DNA of 64,000 nt, from contig OW240918.1 in the NCBI GenBank assembly GCA_933207985.1, positions 23,472,538-23,536,537 on the forward strand. The letters run 5' to 3'. A program made the translations under genes and the position numbers. Under the pieces are notes generated by a model. That model had not been told where the DNA came from and made no database searches. It saw only the letters and a program-made list of their open reading frames with translations. The stretch comes from Pelobates cultripes (taxonomy: Eukaryota; Chordata; Amphibia; Anura; Pelobatidae). Of the stretch, positions 23,601-37,192 are shown one piece after another (the stretch's first letter is position 1; every line of letters begins with the position of its first letter).

Positions 23601-25415
23601 GATAACTTCACTGGCCACTCCTTAGATGGCTGTTAGAGATCCTTCCTGGGTCATGGCTGCCTAAAATGCATCCAAACATTCATTGTCTCCTCCCTCTGCA
23701 TGCAGACACTGAACTTTCCTCATAGAGATTCATTGATTCAATTCATCTCTATGAGGAGATGCTGATTGGCCAGGGGTGTGTTTGAATCATGCTGGCTCTG
23801 CCCCTGATCTGCCTCTTTGTCAGTCTCAGCCAATCCTATGGGGAAGCACTGTGATTGGATTAGGCCACCACTTCTAATGATGTCAGCAGACTGCTTGTTT
23901 TTCTGAGTCTAACAGCATGCAGAGTTACAGCTTCAGGCTTGAATACAGTAAGATTTTGCTATATTTATGGAGGCATGAGGGGCCCATGGGGGCTAGATGG
24001 TGGTGTTAACACTATAGGGTCATGAATTCATGTTTGTGTTCCTGACCCTATAGTGATCCTTTAAGGTAATGCTCTGTAACACTGTGGCATGTTCCCTTTC
24101 ATCTACACTCACTACATACAGCTTTTCTCTGTCCCAGACTATATACCAGGAGCTTCTGCCTGCTAGTAAGAAGGTAAGGAGACAAGTGGACCAGCGAGTG
24201 CTAGGGGACAGTCCTTAGAAAGCCTTGAGCAAGCCCATCATTAGATGCATTTATGCCAAGCTCAGGGTGCTGTCTGCATAGTATGCCCTTAGTTGGACAG
24301 CTGCATGATTGGCAGGCAGCCTGCCATGCATTCATACCAGGCTGGCCTTCTAATTCTTTGGGCAGACATATCCTCTTTTTGGGCAGACATATCCTCTTTT
24401 TGGGCATGTTCGCCCCTTTTGGCAGGTTACATGATTTGTGTCAGTGGCACACCCTTTTACCGTGCCTATTGACTTCCTGCTTGACTGGACACTGCTGTTA
24501 GGGGTTATGGATTTACTTGAAAGATGAAAACATAGATTAGTGAGAGATTAGCCTAGGGTATGTGTTTTCTTACAGCTGCGGTTTTCTTTCTCTCCAGCAC
24601 CATCTCCATCAGATACATGACGCTTGGGAGTGTTTTACTGTTTTTGGTCGATATGATTCTGTAATTAGGCCCGTCATAATTGTCAGCACCAAGCCCACTG
24701 GGCTCTTAATCTGGCCCTGCATGGTATATGTGTGTTTCTGTGTCTGTCATGGTGTAAATGTGTGTTTAAAAATAGTGTTTTTGCTCACCTTTTTTTTTTT
24801 CCCACGCAGCGTGCTGGTCTCCCCTCGACTGGCCCTGCCTCTATAGCTGAGATCATCAAGCTTGATGATCTCAGCCAATCCAATGCTTTGCCATAGGATT
24901 GGCTGCAAAACGCCACTCCAATCAGCATCTCCTCATAGAGATGCATTGAATCAATGTATCTCTATGGGGAACGTTCAGCACCTACAGAGTGTGGAGGCCC
25001 TGAATGTAGGTGCACTAACACAGGAAGCACCTCTAGTGACCATCTGAGTGACTGTCACTAGCAGTGTCACTTTGAAGCAATGTAAACACTGCCTTTTCTC
25101 TGAAAAGTCAGTGTTTACGTTGAAAAGCCTGTAGGGACATGCTATAGACACCAGTACCACCACATTAAGCTGTGGGTGCGTCTGCTAGTGAGTGAGCTTG
25201 CTTGCATGCGTGTGCCTGCTAGTGAGTGAGCTTGTGTTTTTATGTCAATGAGCTGATCTATATCAGTAAGATTGTTTGTCTATGAGGCTGTGTATCAATG
25301 AGCTTGTGTGTGTCATTGAGATGTCAGTGAAATTGCCTGTGTCTGCATGTGAGTATGCTTACTGTATAATTAAACGTTTTACCCTGAAAGGACCAATATT
25401 TTATATTAGAAAAAG

Positions 25416-25463
<48 letters not shown>

Positions 25464-28400
25464 CTCAATCATCTGTCCTGGCAAGACATAGCCTTACATA
25501 TTACACGCGACAAGATATGGCGCAGTGACTTATGGGGCTGGCACAAATTTTTTTTTCAGGGCTGCTTTGTATCCCCAGTCCAGCCCTGTATGTTGGCATT
25601 GCTAGGACGCAAGCAGTACCGTGTTCTACATTTGGTGGACATGTCCGAGAGTGAAAACATTGTGAAATATGGTGGAAGACGTAATATCTATGACTCTACA
25701 CACAACCATTTCCCTCACGCCCGAAACCAGCCTCCTATTCATGGGCCTGGACAACTTCAGCAAAGTAGACTCCATACTTTTCTTTCACATACTGGAAGCC
25801 GCTGACACCTTGACGTCCAGGGCCTGGAAGTCTAGAGATTTATCAGCCAGAGCGGCCCTAATTCTCCAAACTACCACTAACCTAGACTATGAATGCATGG
25901 CATGGAAACGCACTAGAGCATACACAAGGAAAGCGGAGGCCTAAGATAAATGGGAGAGGAACAGGCCACCGACAAATGCTACCTAAATAAAATGGGGGAA
26001 GGGATAAATCTTTACATATAAAAGGGAAAAGAGAGATGGAAGAGGGGGAAAGAGGAAGAAAAAAAAATCAAACCGTACCCTAAGGAACTGCGGTGTTCCA
26101 CAGCTGGGGGACAAATACCACAACTAGCAGCTGGTTAAGAAAGATGGATCGCTCAGCGCTGCCAGAAGGCGCCCATATACTACTCACACATCTTTTTGTA
26201 TATAGTTATTTTAAGCTAAACCCTTTGCTTTTGGTTAGCTTAACCCTAGTAAAATACACGACAAAAGGAAACACAATTGACCAATAAGGCCTTTACGCTC
26301 CACGCAAATCTGCACCTCCCACCCAGGGCATTGGCTCTCGGCAGATAGCAATTTCTGAAAAATAACTTGCCTAGGTGAGGAGAACTCGAACGCCAGGGGT
26401 GCAGGGCGGATCACTGTACATGGGCTCCCACTCCTTACGCTATGACCCCATTCAGACAGCCCACTTAGGCACCTATACCTGATGCCACTGGTGTAACGAT
26501 AACATGTGAAGGTTGATGCTAAATATAATGTTACTACGTGGGGATATGTAGATATTGCACATTGCTGATATGCTACCTGATGTGAACTGACCTGTGCTTG
26601 ATTTACCATGTATATTTTTATTTCGGTAACCTATGTCGTTCTCGCAGAAAATTCTTAAAATGTAAACAGACCTGAGTTTTATCTAACCTGCACTTTTTTT
26701 GCTTTTTGTAAATGTAGCTTTTGCAAAATTAATAAAATTAATATTGTCAAACTGAAAATAAATAAATAAAAGGTTCCCAAATAACTCCCAAAATGCCATG
26801 ATATTACCTTTCATGAACCACAACATTGTTACTATGTTCTAGATCAGATGCTTCAAAATGTAAACCCAAGAAATTGTTGGGTTAAATTAGATTGTAACTT
26901 TTCTAATTTAAACTGGAGCTGGCAGGATAATTGTTGCAAATCAATGAAGGGTATCATTTGTTTCAGTTTAGTTTTTAATTTGGTTTCATTTGGTACACAC
27001 ATTTTTTATCATTTGACCAGGATGTATGAGCATTATTATAAAAGTAAAAATATGACAGATTGTGACTTCAAAAAATAAAGTGAAATTGAATTCTGTGCAA
27101 AATTGATATTAAATTTAAATGAAAATTTACTTTTGAAAAATGGAAAATAGCCTTTAACTGTTTACTATCTCATCTCACAGGAGTGGGTCATCTACATCCG
27201 CAGGAATCATTCAGATCCGTTTTAAAGGGGATTAAAGAATACCTGTCTTGTTCCATATCATTAATTTCAGAGATCACGATTGTAACCTTTCTTCCAAATA
27301 TTTACCAAGAATATTTAACGCTCATGAATTGTGAAATTGCAAAATTCCAGGTAAAATTAAGATTTAGTTTTTTTTTTTTTTTTTAGGCACATGGGTTAAA
27401 TGTATAAAATAATGATATTTTTTCATCTCAATGTGTGATTTGCACATGGTACTCTATTTATAAAAATAAATAAATTTTGTATCAGATAATTGCAGGAATT
27501 ACGCCATCAATCAATAAAGTAACAGGTTAAAATAGAATACTTTTTTTTTTTTAGAATTTATGTGTCCCTCTCACTAATATTTATTAGTGTGAGGGGTTTA
27601 GGCAAGTTTATGTTTAAGGGCATGACATGGGAACCAACAGCTATGGAGGTGTAGTTATTAATTATTTCAGAGCCAGGGGATCGAGCATCGCACAACTCTA
27701 TTAAACTTTTTGCATTTGGCCCTCTCTTGACCCTTTTTTCCAATTCTTTATTTTGAAACTTAGACAATACAGAATCGCATAGAGAACAATAAGCTCGGAG
27801 CATGGCGGTCCGAGTGGTCAATTTGTCCATTAGGTAATTGTCTTTAAGTTTAAGGAGTACTAATGACAGAGGGAGCATGGTCGGCTGAAGCCATGTTTAG
27901 GCAAGGGCCCTCCTGGCAGTCAATGTGATTTTGTTAAAGGACCACTATAGGCACCCTGACCACTTCAGCTCAATGAAGTGGTCTGGGTGACAGGTCCCTC
28001 TAGTTTTAACCCTGCAGCTGAAAACATAGTAGTTTCAGAAAAACTGCTATGTTTCACTGAGGGTTAATCCAGCCTCTAGTGGCTGTCTCACTGACAGCCG
28101 CTAGAGGCGCTTTCGCGATTCTCACTGTGAAAATCACAGTGAGAAAACGCTGGACGTCCATACGAAAACGTTGAGTAATGTTTTCCCATGGGAGGTTGGA
28201 AATCGTGCGTGGCTCTTGTCTCACATGCGCATTCGAAGCTGACATCGGAGGTAGAGGAGAGGTCACCAGCGCCGAGGGAGCCCGGCACTGGAGAAAGGTA
28301 AGTGGCTGAAGGGGTTTTAACCTCTTCAGCCCAGCGGGGGGGACCTAATGACCCTATAGTGCCAGGAAAATTAGTTTGTTTTCCTGGCACTATAGTGCTC

Positions 28401-31400
28401 CTTTAAGTAGTGCTTGTCCTACTCTTGACCAGTATTCTAGAGATTTAGAAAGCAGACAAACCCATGGATCTGGTTTGAGATGTTGGTGTAGTATCTGGGA
28501 TGCAAGATTTCCCATCTCTCCCCAAAATGTAGTCATCTGTGGGCAGTTCCAACACATGTGGACGTATATTTCCCTATTCCCACACAGTCTCCAACAAAAG
28601 TCTGTTGTGGTGTTCTGCATGTGAAATAGTTTTACTAGTTTTACTGGAGTAGTGTACCATCTGAACATGGCTTTGTAAGATTGTTCTTGCAAGGTTACGC
28701 ATATGGAGGTTTTGCGGTTTGCACCCCAAATGTCTTGTAAATCTGTTCTCTAGAGGGCCTTCCCCAGGTCTGCCTCCCATTGATCGGTGTAGTGTAACCT
28801 ACCCCAGTCATTTGTGGTAGAGCATAAGTGTGAGTACAGAGTATTAATAAGCCCTGTCAATATATTTCAGCATCACAGAATTGTCCAAAAAGGTGGGTGG
28901 TGTATGGACTGCCTGTTTAATGTGTGGTGACCAGCAAAATCACAAATTTGTATGTATTTGAAGAAGTCTGTTGGCGTTAGAGTGGCCCTAGCCTGGAGGT
29001 CAGTGAAGGGGATAAATGTGTATCCTTTGCAATCCTGCTACTTCAATGTCTTTAAAATCTCTTGCCCTCATGCTCGATATAAAGGCACAGCTTCAGAGCA
29101 ACGGTGTCATAGGAAATGGTGAGGAAATCAGGCTGTATTTTCATGCTGTGTATAACAGGCCCATATGGAGTTTGTTATAGAGGGGCAGTTGGTACGCAAT
29201 AGTAGCCTGTTTTCTATAGGAAGCCATATGTAGAATTGCAGTAGGACATCTCCCATCGTGAGAGAATCTAAGTCGACCCATAGTTATTCAACTGGGGGGG
29301 ATATGCCACGGCACAGTTTGTGCCAACTGAGTTGCTAGGTAATAATAATGTAGGTGAGGGAGACCTAATCCACCTGCGAACTTATGACAATATAATACAT
29401 TATGTGCTACCTGGTGTCTCTTATTTTTCCAGATGTACTTGTCGATTGATTTCTGTAGGGGGGCTAAGTTGATTTAGTTATATGGGGGGGTACTTATGGA
29501 AATATAAACAGTGTTCAGGGGAGGACATTCACTTTTATAGAATGAATTCTTCCAAGCCATGAGATTGGTTTGTCTATCCAATGTTCCATATCTGCTATTA
29601 GTGTCTTTATCATGGGAGTGAAATTGAGTTGATGCAGTTTTAGTGGGTCTGCGGGAAGGTTAATTTCAAGATATTTTTAATGTGATTGTGTGCGAGTTGT
29701 TTTCTATAAGTCCCGCCAATGTGTTCACTAAATTATTCATACCTCCTTACATTGCTCCTCTTGAATTCGGGACCGGTGAGTGGAGTCCTAAGAGACGTCA
29801 CCAGTGATGTGAACTGCATCACTAGCGATGTCCAGAATAGGTGGGACCACCCAGGAAAGTGTCAGTCATCCAAATGGGGGCGAATTAGCCTGAATAAGCC
29901 TTCAGGACCATGTAGGGAGTCCTGCTGAAGTGCTCCCTAAATGGTCCTGAGGCACTAGTACTGTGCTGCTTGAGGACAGTTCCCTAGTGTCCCTAGGTGC
30001 AGGACAACAGTGAACTGAAGCGGTAGGCACCCCAAAAAATCAGGACTGTCCTCCCGAAAGTGAGAACTGAAAGTGAATTTCACATTTAAAGGACAGAGAA
30101 ACTGAACTGAAACCATAGCTGACTTAGAGAATGTTTCCAGTTCAGCTACTTCAAACTTAAATTCACTTTCAATTCACCTTGAATTCTCACTTTAGTGAAT
30201 ATCCCTGATCATTACCTTGGAGGTATAAAAAAAATACTCTATATTAAGATAAGTTCTGTTTCATTCACTGAGCACGATAGTGTAGTAAACTCAATGCTGA
30301 ATTACAAATCTAGGCTAAAAATAGTCAAACAGTTTACACAAATCAGCTATCTTTACCTAAATTTGGCAATTTAGATTTCAATTCAATAAAATAAGATGTT
30401 TTGTGAATAAAACACAAAACCTGAAATATCTATCTTTCTTATCTATCTAATCTATCGTATCTAATATCTATCTATCATCTCTTTATCTAATATCTGTCTA
30501 TCTATCTATCTATCCATCTATCTCTTTATCTAATATCTGTCTGTCTATCTACACACAGTGTTGAGCATAATTAATAAAACGTCTTCATATTCGTTGTAAT
30601 TTTCAAAATTAAATATTTTTAACTGCGCACCTCTGAACCTGTGATTACTGTTAATTGTTGTTCCATTGATTGTTTCTTTCTTGTTTACAAAGAACCAAAA
30701 TATAGGAATCACACTTAACGGCAGTAGAGTGGAATTTATCAGGGGTGATATCACTGAGCAAGATGTTGACTGCATTCTGAATTTAAACCACTACCACCTA
30801 AACCGGTCTGCTGGTAAATATAATAAACTTTGTTTATTAAGCTTAAAATAACAATTCAAGCACCATGCAAGGCAGCAGGAAGCTGAAGAGTTAAACAAGG
30901 CGCGCATGGCTCAGCCTATTAGCAGATAGAAATCAGCTGACACTCTCAGCCAATGAGCTATGCATGTACTGCAATGCTGTACTGCTCAGGAGAGCTATCA
31001 AAAGCTCTTTAAAAAGGACTTCTGGCTTTTCTGTTAGCTGAGAAGAGGCGGGGAGCAAATTTAGTTGCTCCAATGGCCATTGGAGGGAGTGCCCGCCTGC
31101 CAACATCAAGGCAGACCCCCCCTAAGCGGGTCCTAACACCTGCTTCTGGCAAAGATATCTCTAATGAGACAGAGAGGGGTATTTTTTATATACACCCCTA
31201 TGTACTTATTAACCCTTAATAGGGAACACATGGGATGAGGTGATTTCACTAGCATAATCCTAAAAGGAAATAATACTTGTCATTAAAAATCATTATATTT
31301 ATTGTCATTATGTCTCAAAATATTTGCCAGAAGCTCAAGGAAGCAGGCTAAAGGATCAGGACCCGCTTAGGGGGGTCTTCCTTGACGTTGGCAGGCGGGC

Positions 31401-34400
31401 ATTCCCTCCAATGGCCATTGGAGTAACTAAATGACCTCCATTTGTCTAAATATACATAGGGATTAAGGAGAGAGCGCAGGTAACTTTTTCTTTTCTTTAG
31501 TAGCCCCCCTCACCCTGAGCCTACAAAGTCTCTCTCTCACCACATACACACTGCACCACTCACAATCACACACACTGTACCCCTCACAATCACACACACT
31601 GTACCCCTCACAATCACACATACCCCTTACACACACCCTGCACCCCTCATTACACCACAGCTCCCTCCCTGCTGACCCTATCTCCTACTACAGGTCCTAT
31701 AACGGAAGACCCCAAGTAAGTTGTCAAACTGTTTTCAAACAGGGGGCGGTAGTGGTATTGTGCCTGTATTGCCCCTCCAGAGATTAGGTTCTGGATCCAC
31801 CCTGTCTCCAAAGTTAAGCAGTTTTTTTCCCCTCAGTTTTCTAATTCAAATGCTAATTTGCTGTAATTTGAAATTCAATAAGTAAAGTAGAGAAATTGAA
31901 AACATTTGAAATTAATTTTGAATTGTCTTTGAATTTCTGACAATTCACGTTTTATTGAATTACCCTGGGGTTGCATATATATTGTTTAATGTTAAAAAAA
32001 GGGAACATATCTTTGCCAAGCCCTGTTTCTGTTACAGTGCCATTTTGAAAATCTCATTCAGTATGTGTTCTTTCTTTAAGTCTTTTGATTTTAATTGAAA
32101 AAAGATTAAATGAACACGGTAATATGTTAATGTGTTTGTTCTTGCAGGTGTCTCTGGTGCTATACTGTCTGCTGCTGGAAAGAGAGTTACCGATGAATGC
32201 GCATGTTATGGTACACACTTTTTAAAATAAATCATTTTTATTCCATTTTTTCGTATGCTTGTGCTCATAGATTTTCTTTTACAGGTACATTACCTGCCAG
32301 TGGGATTGCTATAACAAGTGGTGGGAGGCTGAAAAGCAGAAACATAATGCATGTGATTGGTCCAACTCAGGAGTCTGCATTTGCTTCATCGCTGGAAAAA
32401 ATACTAAAAGAATGTGAAACGAAGTCATTCACAACCATTGCATTACCAGCTATTGGAACAGGTAGAATACATACTACTATATATTAAACAATTTTCTAAA
32501 CAACGAGTTATGTTAAAGGACCACTATAGGCACCCAGATCACTTCAGCTCAATGAAGTGGTCTGGGTGCCAGGTCCAGCTAGGCTTAACCCTTTTTTCTA
32601 TAAACATAGCAGTTCATATTAGGGTTAATCCAGCCTCTAGTGGCTGTCTCATTGACAGCCGCTAGAGGCGCTTACGCACTTCTCACTGTGATTTTCACGG
32701 TGAGAAGACGCCAGCGTCCATAGGAAAGCATTGTAAATGCTTTCCTATGGACTGGCTGAATGCTCGTGCGGCACTTGCCGTGCATGCGCATTCAGCCGAG
32801 GAGGAGGAGAGGAGGCGGAGAGGAGGAGGAGCCCGGCGCTGGAGAAAGAGGTAAGTTTAACCCCTTCCTCACCCTAGAGCCCGGCGGGAGGGGGACACTG
32901 AGTATGTTTTCCTGGCACTATAGTGGTCCTTTAACCTGATTTATCAGTCGCACAATGTAGATAAATACAGTAAAGGGTGAAAAAAAAATGTCCTTGTTTT
33001 TTTTGTTATTTGAGATATATTGCAGTTATGCTAATTTCATATTAAAGGGACACACTGTACACCATAACTACTACAGCCGATTGCAGGGGTTATAATGTAC
33101 GGAATCTGCATCTGTTGCTGATGTCATTTAACTGTTTTACTAGCCCTGTATAAGGAAATCTCTCAACCATTTATACTGCGCACATGATCTGATCCACAAT
33201 CTGTAGTTCATTTACAAGTTTATGCAATTTATATTTCTATATTTGATTTATGGTGCATTTGTCGCACTGCTAAAATGACAATCAATCTATTTTCCAGCAT
33301 AAAACCCCATTCGGTTAGTTTTCAGATTAATTGAAAAAAGACAAAATTTTCACCTTAAAAAGGAGAAAAAGTGCAGGTGGATTGGCGCTAAATAGTGCAA
33401 AGTAGTAACTACCCCCAGTGTCTAAAAATCAATAAAAGACACTAACAAATAGTAGAATAACAGTATAACAAAGGTGGGGGGGTGCAATTTGTACTGCATA
33501 TGTACAAATTGAATGTATGACAGAGGTAATGGGTCACTCACGATATATAGAGCCTAAAATATCTTAGGCTCTATATATCGTGAGTGACCCCTTACCTCTG
33601 TCATACATTCAATTTGTACATATACAGTATTATGCTATGTATACATTATCATATTTTTCAGATTAACTTCAAGATCTACAACTATTAAGTATATGTATTT
33701 TATTTTTCTTTGAGTTGCAGCCCCCACTTTTGTTATACTGTTATTCAGATTAATTGAACAAATCTAAAGGATTCTATGCCAGCTGTATCAATTAGCTTTA
33801 AAGGACACTACAGACCCATAAAGCACTTTAGCTTGCTGAAAAGATTAATGCTTTATGTGTGACGAGTATTTCCTCTTTTTTTCATTTTCAAAAAAAATCC
33901 AGATTTCAATAGAAATTTACACTTTTATAAATTATACTTGTTACACCCCCGACTTTCAAGCAGATAACCGATCCTGTTACTTCCTGGTTTGGTTAGCTCA
34001 GTGGAGCTAAACTCAAGAGGCAGCAACTGCTCAGGGAACCTGCCTTGCAAACACATCTTATTGAGCTGCATTGGGAAGTCTGTGATTGGACAGCCACAAA
34101 ACGTCTGGGCGGGGTTAGAAGAGGAGGGCTTGCAAAGGCAGCAGAAAAGAGATCTGCAGTTTTTGCAAGCTGTTTTTAGATAAACCCCCTATGATAAAAT
34201 GAATAATTAAATGCATGCATTTCTAAATTTGGGGTATATCTACTAAACAGTATTTTTAATGTATTTTGTCATTTTGTATTTTAAGGAAGAATGCTATAAT
34301 TGCACATGCCTAAATGGACTGGAGTAGACATGTGTTAGTTTGGGGGTCTTGTGTATCTTCAAAATACTAGGAGGAATGGTATTTTATTTGTTCACAGTTT

Positions 34401-37153
34401 AGGTTTTCAGTTTACCTTAATTGCTACAGGCAGTTGCACTAATCTGCCAACACCTTGACTGCACCCTGACAGGCATAACAAAGACCTCATTTGGGTTTAA
34501 AATGTTGCAAGGCCACATAAGTCGAATGAACTATCCATATACTGCAGACTGGTTTTGCAAGTTTATTATTATTTTCTGTAACCACAAAAAGAGCGAACTT
34601 TGCACACAGCAAGTTCTGCCATCCTTGATGGTAAAAAGCTCGACTGCAAAGTAAATTGGTAAATCTATGAAACAGGGCATCATATGGAAAACAAGGTCAA
34701 CATAAGTTAAACACACTTTGTGCAAAATTTGAATATCGAGCAAAAGTTAATTTATTTCAGTAATGCAATGTAAAAGGGGAAACTAATATATGAGACAGAC
34801 GCATTACATGCAAAGCAAGATAGTTCAAGCCGTGATTTTGTCATAAGTGCGATGATTATGGCTTACAGCTCATGAAAACCACAAATCCCCAATGTCAGTA
34901 AATTAGAATATTGTGAAAAGGTGCAATATTCTATGCTCACGGCGTCCCACTCTAATCAGCTAAGTAAGCCATAACACCTGCAAAGGGTTCCTGAGCCTTT
35001 AAATGGTCTCTGAGTCTGGTTGAGTAGGAATCACAATCATGGGGAAGACTGCTAACCTGACAGTTGTGCAGAAAACCATCATTGACACCCTCCATAAGGA
35101 GGGAAAGCCTCAAAAGGTAATTGCGAAGGAAGTTGGATGTTCCCAAAGTGCTGTATCAAAGCACTTTAATAGAAAGTTATGTGGAAGGGAAAAGTATAGA
35201 AGAAAAAGTTGCACAAGCAGCAGGGATGACCGCAGCCTGGAGAGGATTGTCAGGAAAAGGCCATTCAAATGTGTTGGGGACTTTCACAAGGAGTGGACTG
35301 AGGCTGGAGTCAGGGCATCAAGAGCCACCACACACAGACGGATCCTGGACATGGGCTTCAGATGTCGTATTCCTCTTGTCAAGCCGCTTCTGAACAACAA
35401 ACAATGTCAGAAGCGTCTTACCTGGGTTAAAGAAAAACAGACCTGGTCTGTTGCTCAGTGGTCCAAAGTCCTCTTTTCTGATGAGAGCAACTTTTACATC
35501 TCATTTGGAAAACAAGGGCCCAGAGTCTGGAGGAAGAATGGAGAGGCACACATTGCAAAATGTGTGAAGTTTTGAGTCTGTGTTGATTTGGGGAGCTATG
35601 TCATCTGCTGGTGTTGGTCCACTGTGCTTCATTAAGTCCAGGGTTAATGCAGCTGTCTACCACGAGATTTTGGAGCACTTCATGCTTCCTTCCGCAGACG
35701 AGCTTTATGTGGATGCTGACTTCATTTTCCAGCAGGACTTGGAACCTGCCCACACTGCCAAAAGCACCAAAGTCTGGTTCAATGACCGTGGGATTACTGT
35801 GCTCGCCTGGCCTGAACCCCATAGATAATCTATGGGGCATTGCCAAGAGAAAGATGAGACATGAGACCGAACAATGCAGAAGAGCTGAAGGCCGCTATTG
35901 AAGCATCCTGGTCTTCCATAACACCTCAGCAGTGCCACGGGCTGATAGCTTCCATGCCACACCACATTGAGGCAGTAATTGCTGCAAAAGGGGCCCAAAC
36001 CAAGTACTGAGTCCATATGCATGCTTATACTTTTCAGAGGTCCGATATTGTTTTATTGATTGCATGTAATATTCTAATTTACTGAGATTGTGGATTTGGG
36101 GTTTTCATGAGCTGTAAGCCATAATCATCGCACTTATGACAAATCACGGCTTTAACTATCTTGCTTTGCATGTAATGCGTCTATCTCATATATTAGTTTC
36201 CCCTTTTACGTTGCATTACTGAAATAAATTAACTTTTGCGCGATAGTCTAATTTTCCGAGTATTACCTGTAAACACACACAAAATGGTTGTCAGTGCTTT
36301 AATGATTAACACCATATATGGGGTCACTCAATTAGTGTACAGGTGAGTAAATGATGTATAAAATATATAATAGAATAAACAATTTTGGATATCTAGAAAA
36401 AAAAATGCTCACAAATGGTAAAATAGCCTCTTACAAAATCCCACTCACCTTTTCATGAGCCTGTGCATCACAGGCTCAAGTGCATCAGCATTAGTGGAAT
36501 GAAGGTGTTCAAGTAATCTTGCTTCTCATATTCAATCCTCCAAAAAAAGAAAAGAAACCGCAATCACCAAGTATGGGTAAAATTAACAAATGTATAAAAA
36601 AAAAACAATATCCTTACATGTCAGTGAACTTAGTCCATCAAAAAATCTTCTCACTCCAGAATAAAAGCACAAGGGCCTTCCTCAGGTACATGTGTCACAG
36701 TATGGTAATGTCTCCTTTTCAATATGTATGTTTGCACCAAAATCTGTCCACGGCGTGCCCCCCTAACCCCCAGGTGCACTTTTCATCTATTTTATAATAT
36801 ATATATATATATATATAAATTCAAAGTGATGCTCCGCACTCGCAGTCTCCTTAAAATATAACTTTTATTTGTTTACATAAAAAGAAGAAAAGATGCCATG
36901 TATAATCATCAACGTTTCAGTCCCAGATCGGGACTTTCTTCAAGACAGCATAAAGTCTCGATCTGGGACTGAAACGTTGATGATTATACATGGCATCTTT
37001 TTTTCTTTTTATGTAAACAAATAAAAGTTATATTTTAAGGAGACTGTGAGTGCTGACCATCACTTTGAATGTATCTATATGTGGATGACCTGGATCCAGC
37101 ACCCAGCATGTAAGGATTGGGATTGTACAGCCTGCAGTACAAGGAACCTATGG

Positions 37154-37192
<39 letters not shown>

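Larger units (their letters stand above)
22050..24719. mobile_element. Second hAT-type transposon nested in the first
   Basis: The ends are CAGGGCCGGATTAAC and, reverse-complemented, CAGGGCCAGATTAAG. They are flanked by the identical 8-bp duplication CATGGTAT (22042-22049, 24720-24727), which lies in the satellite of the host element. It encodes no transposase. It holds its own minisatellite (22572-23200) and a TTAA MITE. Confidence 0.92.
21224..25588. mobile_element. hAT-type transposon inserted in the L1/Tx1 element
   Basis: The left end is CAGGGCCGGACTGGCC and the right end, reverse-complemented, CAGGGCTGGACTGG. The flanks are CATGTTGG (21216-21223) and TATGTTGG (25589-25596), an 8-bp duplication with one difference. 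The L1 reading resumes across it. No transposase is seen. It contains a GC-rich palindromic region (21361-21425), a TGTC-rich minisatellite and the second hAT element. Confidence 0.85.
20135..26765 (+). mobile_element. L1/Tx1-type LINE, 5'-truncated ORF2 end, split by nested hAT insertions
   Basis: The ORF2 C-terminal end reads in pieces on the + strand: [18 protein letters not shown] (20606-20660), [13 protein letters not shown] and [20 protein letters not shown] (21088-21220). After the insertion it continues YIWWTCP-like sequence near 25627, then [14 protein letters not shown] and [14 protein letters not shown] to a stop at 25942-25944. An A-rich tail lies at about 26750-26770. AATAAAAGG occurs on both sides (20132-20140 and 26765-26773), a possible target duplication. 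Frames are broken by stops. Confidence 0.82.

Noticed and set aside
32462..32515. Similar intron sequence after exons 3, 7 and the ghost exon (CTAAACA...AGTTGTAA-like words)
   Set aside because: The same words occur elsewhere (for example near 16070) as part of dispersed repeats, so they are not reliable evidence of exon duplication.
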